Assembly: GCA_045627885.1 (NCBI GenBank)
Contig: JAZQOM010000039.1
Span: 1 to 24,552, forward strand
DNA from: CALCTE01 sp045627885
GTDB lineage: Bacteria > Bacillota > Clostridia > Oscillospirales > CAG-272
Direction: 5' to 3'
DNA: 24,552 nt
The notes under the pieces are model-generated. The model was not told the origin of the DNA and made no database searches. It worked only from the letters and a program-made list of their open reading frames with translations. Of this stretch, positions 21,505 through 24,552 are shown piece after piece (within the stretch, counting starts at the first letter, position 1; every line of letters begins with the position of its first letter). A program made the translations under genes and the position numbers.

Positions 21505-22920
21505 ATGAGAAAAACAAAGATAATCTGCACGATAGGGCCTTCATGCTCGGATGAGGATACTCTCCGCGAGATGTGCAAGGCGGGAATGAATGTCGCGAGG
21601 CTCAATTTTTCGCACGGAACGCATGAAGACCACCAAATAAATATCGACCGCATCAAAAAAGTGCGCGAAGAGATGAATCTGCCGATAGCGATAATGCTCG
21701 ACACAAAGGGCCCCGAATACAGAATAGGAACATTTGCAAACGGAAAGATTATGCTCAAAGACGGCGACGAGTTCACCTTTACCGTAGACGATGTTGTCGG
21801 AGACGAAACAAAAGTCAGCGTAAGCTATAAGGGAATGATAAAAGACCTTGAGATAGGCGACACGATTCTTGTAAACAACGGACTTGTTATGTTCAAGGTA
21901 AAGGAGCTTTCCGGAAGCGACGCGAAATGCGATGTTGTGATAGGCGGAGAGCTTTCCGACAGAAAGAGTATGTGCTTTCCGAACAAGGTGCTTAATCAGG
22001 TGTTCTTGTCGGAGCAGGACAAGAGCGATATTCTTTTCGGAATACAAAACGGCGTTGACTATATTGCCGCGTCCTTTGTTTCGAGAAAGCAGGATTTGCT
22101 TGATATAAAGGAATTCCTTGCGGCAAACGGCGGCGACGATATAGGACTTGTCGCAAAGATAGAAAACCGCTCCGGCGTTGACAATATCTATGAAATCTGC
22201 GACGAGTGCGAGGCTGTTATGATAGCAAGAGGTGACCTCGGAACAGAGGTTCCGTTCAAGGAACTCCCTGCTTTGCAGAAGAAGCTCACCACGGTATGCA
22301 GAATGCTCGGCAAGAGAATCATCACCGCAACGGAGATGCTCGAATCCATGATACACAATCCGCGCCCGACGAGAGCGGAGATATCCGATGTAGCCAATGC
22401 GGTTTATGACGGAACGAGCGTTGTGATGCTCTCGGGAGAGACTGCGGCGGGCAAATACCCCGTGCTCACGGTGCAGACGATGGCATCAATCTGCGAGGAG
22501 ACGGAGAACAACATCGACTATTACCGCAATTTCCACGCGACGGATTTCAAGATAAAGAACAACATCGACGCGATATCCTATGCCGCGTGCAGTATGGCAT
22601 CGGGCATCGACGCAAAGGCGATAACGGTTTGCTCTATTTCGGGACATACGGCGAGAATGGTTTCGCGCTTCCGTCCCGAGGTCGATATAATCGGACTTAC
22701 CACAAGCGAGAGAGTTTGGAGAAAGCTTGCGCTTTCGTGGGGCGTTTTGCCGATACTTTCGGAGGAATATGTTCAGTCGTCGGAGGTGCTCTTTTATAAC
22801 GCCGCAAAGGTCACCAAAAAGGCATTCGGACTTTCCGAAGGCGATAATATCATAATTGTAGCGGGAACGACGAGCGGCAAATCCGGCAGTGCCAACAGCA
22901 TAAGGCTCGAAACGCTCTGA
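21505..22920 (+). CDS. pyk: Pyruvate kinase
   Basis: Pyruvate kinase converts phosphoenolpyruvate and ADP to pyruvate and ATP at the end of glycolysis. The 471-residue protein has the N-terminal KTKIICTIGPS, the active-site loop LDTKGPEYRIG (with Glu71), the Mg-binding AKIENRSGVDN and MIARGDLGTEVP, and the signature ATEMLESMIHNPRPTRAE. The C-terminal regulatory domain (about 350-471) is present, but the extra PEP-utiliser-like domain of Bacillus enzymes is not. Glu in TKGPE suggests a potassium-dependent enzyme, as in the rabbit muscle form. The start at ATG 21505 leaves 10 nt after AAGGA; an in-frame GTG at 21496 is too close to that site. Confidence 0.96.
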   Translation: MRKTKIICTIGPSCSDEDTLREMCKAGMNVARLNFSHGTHEDHQINIDRIKKVREEMNLPIAIMLDTKGPEYRIGTFANGKIMLKDGDEFTFTVDDVVGDETKVSVSYKGMIKDLEIGDTILVNNGLVMFKVKELSGSDAKCDVVIGGELSDRKSMCFPNKVLNQVFLSEQDKSDILFGIQNGVDYIAASFVSRKQDLLDIKEFLAANGGDDIGLVAKIENRSGVDNIYEICDECEAVMIARGDLGTEVPFKELPALQKKLTTVCRMLGKRIITATEMLESMIHNPRPTRAEISDVANAVYDGTSVVMLSGETAAGKYPVLTVQTMASICEETENNIDYYRNFHATDFKIKNNIDAISYAACSMASGIDAKAITVCSISGHTARMVSRFRPEVDIIGLTTSERVWRKLALSWGVLPILSEEYVQSSEVLFYNAAKVTKKAFGLSEGDNIIIVAGTTSGKSGSANSIRLETL

Positions 22921-22968
22921 TTAGCCGGAAGACAATGTGCATTTGATAAAAATAGAATTGGGATAAAT

Positions 22969-23013
22969 AATAAGCAAAGACAGATTTGCACTGCAAATCT
23001 GTCTTTGCTTATT
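22969..23013. terminator. Long perfect hairpin after pyk
   Basis: A 20-bp perfect stem, 22969-22988 with 22994-23013 around a 5-nt loop, lies 48 bp past the pyk stop codon. The stem is very stable, but only weak T tracts flank it, so it may act as an mRNA 3'-end stabiliser as well as a terminator. Confidence 0.65.
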
Positions 23014-23055
23014 GCCGCAGTATGGCAATATCCGCTTGCAAAGTCCCATACATAC

Positions 23056-23095
23056 AAAAAATCAGCAGACAGTAAAAACTGTCCGCTGATTTTTT
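23056..23095. terminator. Bidirectional terminator between pyk and the DUF2752 gene
   Basis: Arms 23056-23072 and 23079-23095 pair with a single A/C mismatch; the stem starts with six A and ends with six T. It serves pyk (plus) and the TM2-DUF2752 operon (minus). Confidence 0.85.
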
Positions 23096-23104
23096 GTGAT
23101 TAGA

Positions 23105-23452
23105 CTACGGAATAGCACAATTTATCAAGCGATATACCCAACAAATCCAAAAACCGAATAATACCACTATCATTATATAATCGATCACCTTGTTTTTTAA
23201 TTTATCAGAAAATACAAACCAATATATTATGATCGGGAAAGACCAAAACATTGGATGATATGAAAAAGCCGTAGTAAAATCAAGCTTTATGGCATAAATC
23301 ACCGCATGTGTAAATCCACATCCGGGACACGGCACCCCGAATATCCATTTCCATATACATTTTATTCCGGATAAATAAGATAAGGAGCCCAAAACAACAT
23401 ACGCTAAAATAATAATGATTTTCGGCAGTTGTTTTTTTAACGATTTATTCAC
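23105..23452 (-). CDS. DUF2752 domain membrane protein
   Basis: The 115-residue protein has three hydrophobic segments (about 11-30, 62-80 and 88-110). It carries the DUF2752 signature GVPCPGCGFTHA with Cys42 and Cys45, plus Cys32 upstream, and the following AFSYHPMFW stretch (AF..NP in the family). Function is unknown; the cysteines could bind metal. The start is GTG at 23450-23452, directly abutting the TAA of the TM2 gene with no ribosome binding site of its own, so it is probably translated by reinitiation. DUF2752 genes are commonly found next to TM2 or zinc-ribbon membrane protein genes, as here. Confidence 0.88.
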   Translation of the reverse strand: MNKSLKKQLPKIIIILAYVVLGSLSYLSGIKCIWKWIFGVPCPGCGFTHAVIYAIKLDFTTAFSYHPMFWSFPIIIYWFVFSDKLKNKVIDYIMIVVLFGFWICWVYRLINCAIP

Positions 23453-23851
23453 TTAAATCAGTTTATCGGGATTAACAACATATTTGTCAGTAAGAATTTT
23501 AATAAAATCAATAAGTGCTAAAATGCCACTTATACCAAAGCAGAAGCACATAACGATCTTAAAAATACCTTTTTTTGTCTCGCCCATCATAAAATTGTGA
23601 ATACCAATACCACCAAGGAAAAAGCAAATCAAAGCCATTGTTGTTTTGTTTTGACCGTTCAAGCCGCCATCAAGCGAAACCCCCGATTGCTTTTTTGTTG
23701 CAACTCCGCAGTTCAAACAAACATCTGCATTTTCGGGTAAATCTTTTCCGCAACTACTACAATACTTGGTGCCTGATCCTACCTTAACTCCACATTTCGT
23801 ACAAATTGCCTGATTGTCATTCATTTCTACTCCACAGTTTTTACAATACAT
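23453..23851 (-). CDS. Double zinc-ribbon TM2 domain membrane protein
   Basis: The 132-residue protein has two cytoplasmic zinc ribbons (Cys3/6/17/20 and Cys31/34/45/48). A polar linker leads to a TM2 domain with two membrane helices (about 70-87 and 94-117). The interhelix turn GGIGIHNFMMGETKKGIFKI matches the TM2 family pattern G..G.HrFYlG....Gi. Function is unknown. It has a strong GGAGG site 8 nt before its ATG and its own promoter. It overlaps nothing but abuts the DUF2752 gene exactly, making a two-gene operon. A small Cro/C1 regulator gene lies divergently upstream. Confidence 0.92.
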   Translation of the reverse strand: MYCKNCGVEMNDNQAICTKCGVKVGSGTKYCSSCGKDLPENADVCLNCGVATKKQSGVSLDGGLNGQNKTTMALICFFLGGIGIHNFMMGETKKGIFKIVMCFCFGISGILALIDFIKILTDKYVVNPDKLI

Positions 23852-23887
23852 AACTATTTCCTCCTAATTTTAAGTCTCGCGACTATT

Positions 23888-23918
23888 TATAGCCTTATAG
23901 TATCATATATAGCCTTAT
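23888..23918. promoter_or_regulatory. Paired 11-bp direct repeats in the divergent control region
   Basis: TATAGCCTTAT is found identically at 23888-23898 and 23908-23918, 20 bp apart (two helical turns), flanking and touching the -10 box of the TM2 promoter. This is a good candidate operator for the adjacent Cro/C1-type protein. Confidence 0.55.
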
Positions 23919-23925
23919 TTGTCAA
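23897..23925 (-). promoter_or_regulatory. Promoter of the TM2-DUF2752 operon
   Basis: On the minus strand, TTGACA (23920-23925) and TACTAT (23897-23902) are spaced by 17 bp ending in TGA. Confidence 0.75.
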
Positions 23926-23947
23926 TAGTAATAACATAAAATAGTAT
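23919..23947 (+). promoter_or_regulatory. Promoter of the Cro/C1 regulator gene
   Basis: TTGTCA (23919-23924) and TAGTAT (23942-23947) are spaced by 17 bp. Its -35 overlaps that of the divergent TM2 promoter almost completely. Confidence 0.6.
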
Positions 23948-23980
23948 AAAATATCAAAAAATTAGAATCGAGGTTATATA

Positions 23981-24223
23981 ATGAGCACTTATGAGGCAGC
24001 AAAGAATCGAATTTTGCAACTTTGTGAAGAAAAGAAAATGACAATATATAAACTGTCTATTGAATCAGCCGTTGCACCCTCGTCTATAAAAAATATTTTG
24101 TACGGAAAAAGCAAAAATCCGGGAATTGTTACTTTGAAAATGTTATGCGACGGATTTGGAATAACATTGGCAGAATTTTTTAACACCGAAGAATTTAAAA
24201 AGTTAGAACAAGAGATAAAGTAA
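23981..24223 (+). CDS. Cro/C1 (XRE) family helix-turn-helix regulator
   Basis: The 80-residue protein is little more than one HTH_XRE domain: RILQLCEEKKMTIYKLSIES, then AVAPSSIKNILYGKSKNPG (recognition helix) and IVTLKMLCDGFGITLAEFF. A short charged tail follows. Proteins with this exact layout are common as stand-alone regulators in Clostridia. It is expected to bind DNA as a dimer. It is divergent from the TM2-DUF2752 operon, sharing a control region with overlapping -35 boxes and a repeated 11-bp motif, so it may regulate both itself and that operon (inference). The ribosome binding site is GAGG, 8 nt before the ATG. Confidence 0.92.
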   Translation: MSTYEAAKNRILQLCEEKKMTIYKLSIESAVAPSSIKNILYGKSKNPGIVTLKMLCDGFGITLAEFFNTEEFKKLEQEIK

Positions 24224-24254
24224 ACCTCCATAAGAGATTGTGACGGTTGTTTTC

Positions 24255-24523
24255 ATTTTGTCGGCGAAGCCGACACCAAACAAAATAAAGTGAAGCCTTG
24301 TACATCATCAAGCCGCAGGACAATACACGCTGACGCGAGATGAGATACACACTTACGGTGTGATGATATCCCAAGCCTGGGGCTTGGATAAAAGATTTCC
24401 GTTCGCATAAGCGAACTCAAATCTTTGGTGCGAGTGACGGGACGGCGACACTTCGTTTCGCCCGTGCTTGCGGCACAGCCGCGTCGCACCGCCTTGCGGT
24501 AAACGCTTCACCGAAGCGTTTAC
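24255..24523. repeat. Array of consecutive hairpins (palindromic intergenic element)
   Basis: After the last gene, 24224-24552 holds a chain of inverted repeats: GTCGGC/GCCGAC (24260-24274), CACAC/GTGTG (24348-24362), CCAAGCC/GGCTTGG (24371-24387), a two-step stem 24391-24406 with 24411-24426, GGTGCGA/TCGCACC (24427-24433 with 24484-24490) and perfect 11-bp arms 24499-24509 and 24513-24523. No believable gene overlaps it. It may be a dispersed repeat or a structured RNA, and continues towards the window edge. Confidence 0.55.
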
Positions 24524-24552
24524 TGTTCGCTCGGCGCCCTCTTAGGGTTCAA

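Noticed and set aside
24253..24489. 78-codon open frame on the minus strand at the right edge
   Set aside because: It lies wholly inside the hairpin array; its composition follows the palindromes and no start site is supported.

Overview
This window looks like a chromosome segment of an anaerobic, endospore-forming Firmicute of class Clostridia, probably an uncultured gut-type Oscillospirales or Eubacteriales relative. Four things point there: a forespore sigma factor (SigG); a rplU-prp-rpmA cluster whose L27 carries the Firmicutes-type cleavable N-terminal extension; Gram-positive promoters (TTGACA-like, 17-bp spacer, often a TGn extended -10); and strong GGAGG ribosome binding sites. The taxonomic call is inference from gene content. 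No phage, insertion sequence, tRNA, rRNA or CRISPR array was found.

Layout. Positions 1-1515 hold a minus-strand lipoprotein gene followed by a YgjV-like membrane protein gene, ending in a bidirectional terminator. Positions 1617-2448 hold sigG with a SigF-like promoter; its start codon may be ATT. Positions 2449-4624 hold a dhaK-dhaL-dhaM operon (PTS-dependent dihydroxyacetone kinase) behind a promoter carrying a repeated 10-bp motif. Positions 4719-6359 hold the ribosomal protein operon rplU-prp-rpmA-rpsT-rpmE with a consensus promoter and an L21-type leader. A hairpin-rich insert between two near-identical terminators follows (6328-6618), then a PcrA/UvrD helicase gene (6696-9107). Positions 9235-12599 hold an autoregulated GntR (YtrA-type) regulator, ABC ATPase and large permease.

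Positions 12670-14282 are an AT-richer two-gene unit, closed by terminators on both sides: an HTH-Dam methyltransferase fusion and an unrecognised 177-residue protein. Next come an SPFH protein and a TIGR01212 radical SAM protein (minus), whose promoter overlaps back to back with that of a dGTPase-like HD hydrolase (plus). A CofE-like F420-0:glutamate ligase homologue, a repeat-rich 490-bp gap, a large ABC exporter (minus) and pyruvate kinase (plus) follow. The right end holds a zinc-ribbon/TM2 protein and a DUF2752 protein (minus), divergent from a small Cro/C1 regulator (plus), then a dense array of hairpins.

Most of the window is housekeeping. The parts most worth a second look are the HTH-Dam plus unknown-protein pair, the sigG start, the F420-ligase homologue without visible F420 genes, the regulator/TM2/DUF2752 locus with its paired operator-like repeats, and three intergenic repeat regions.
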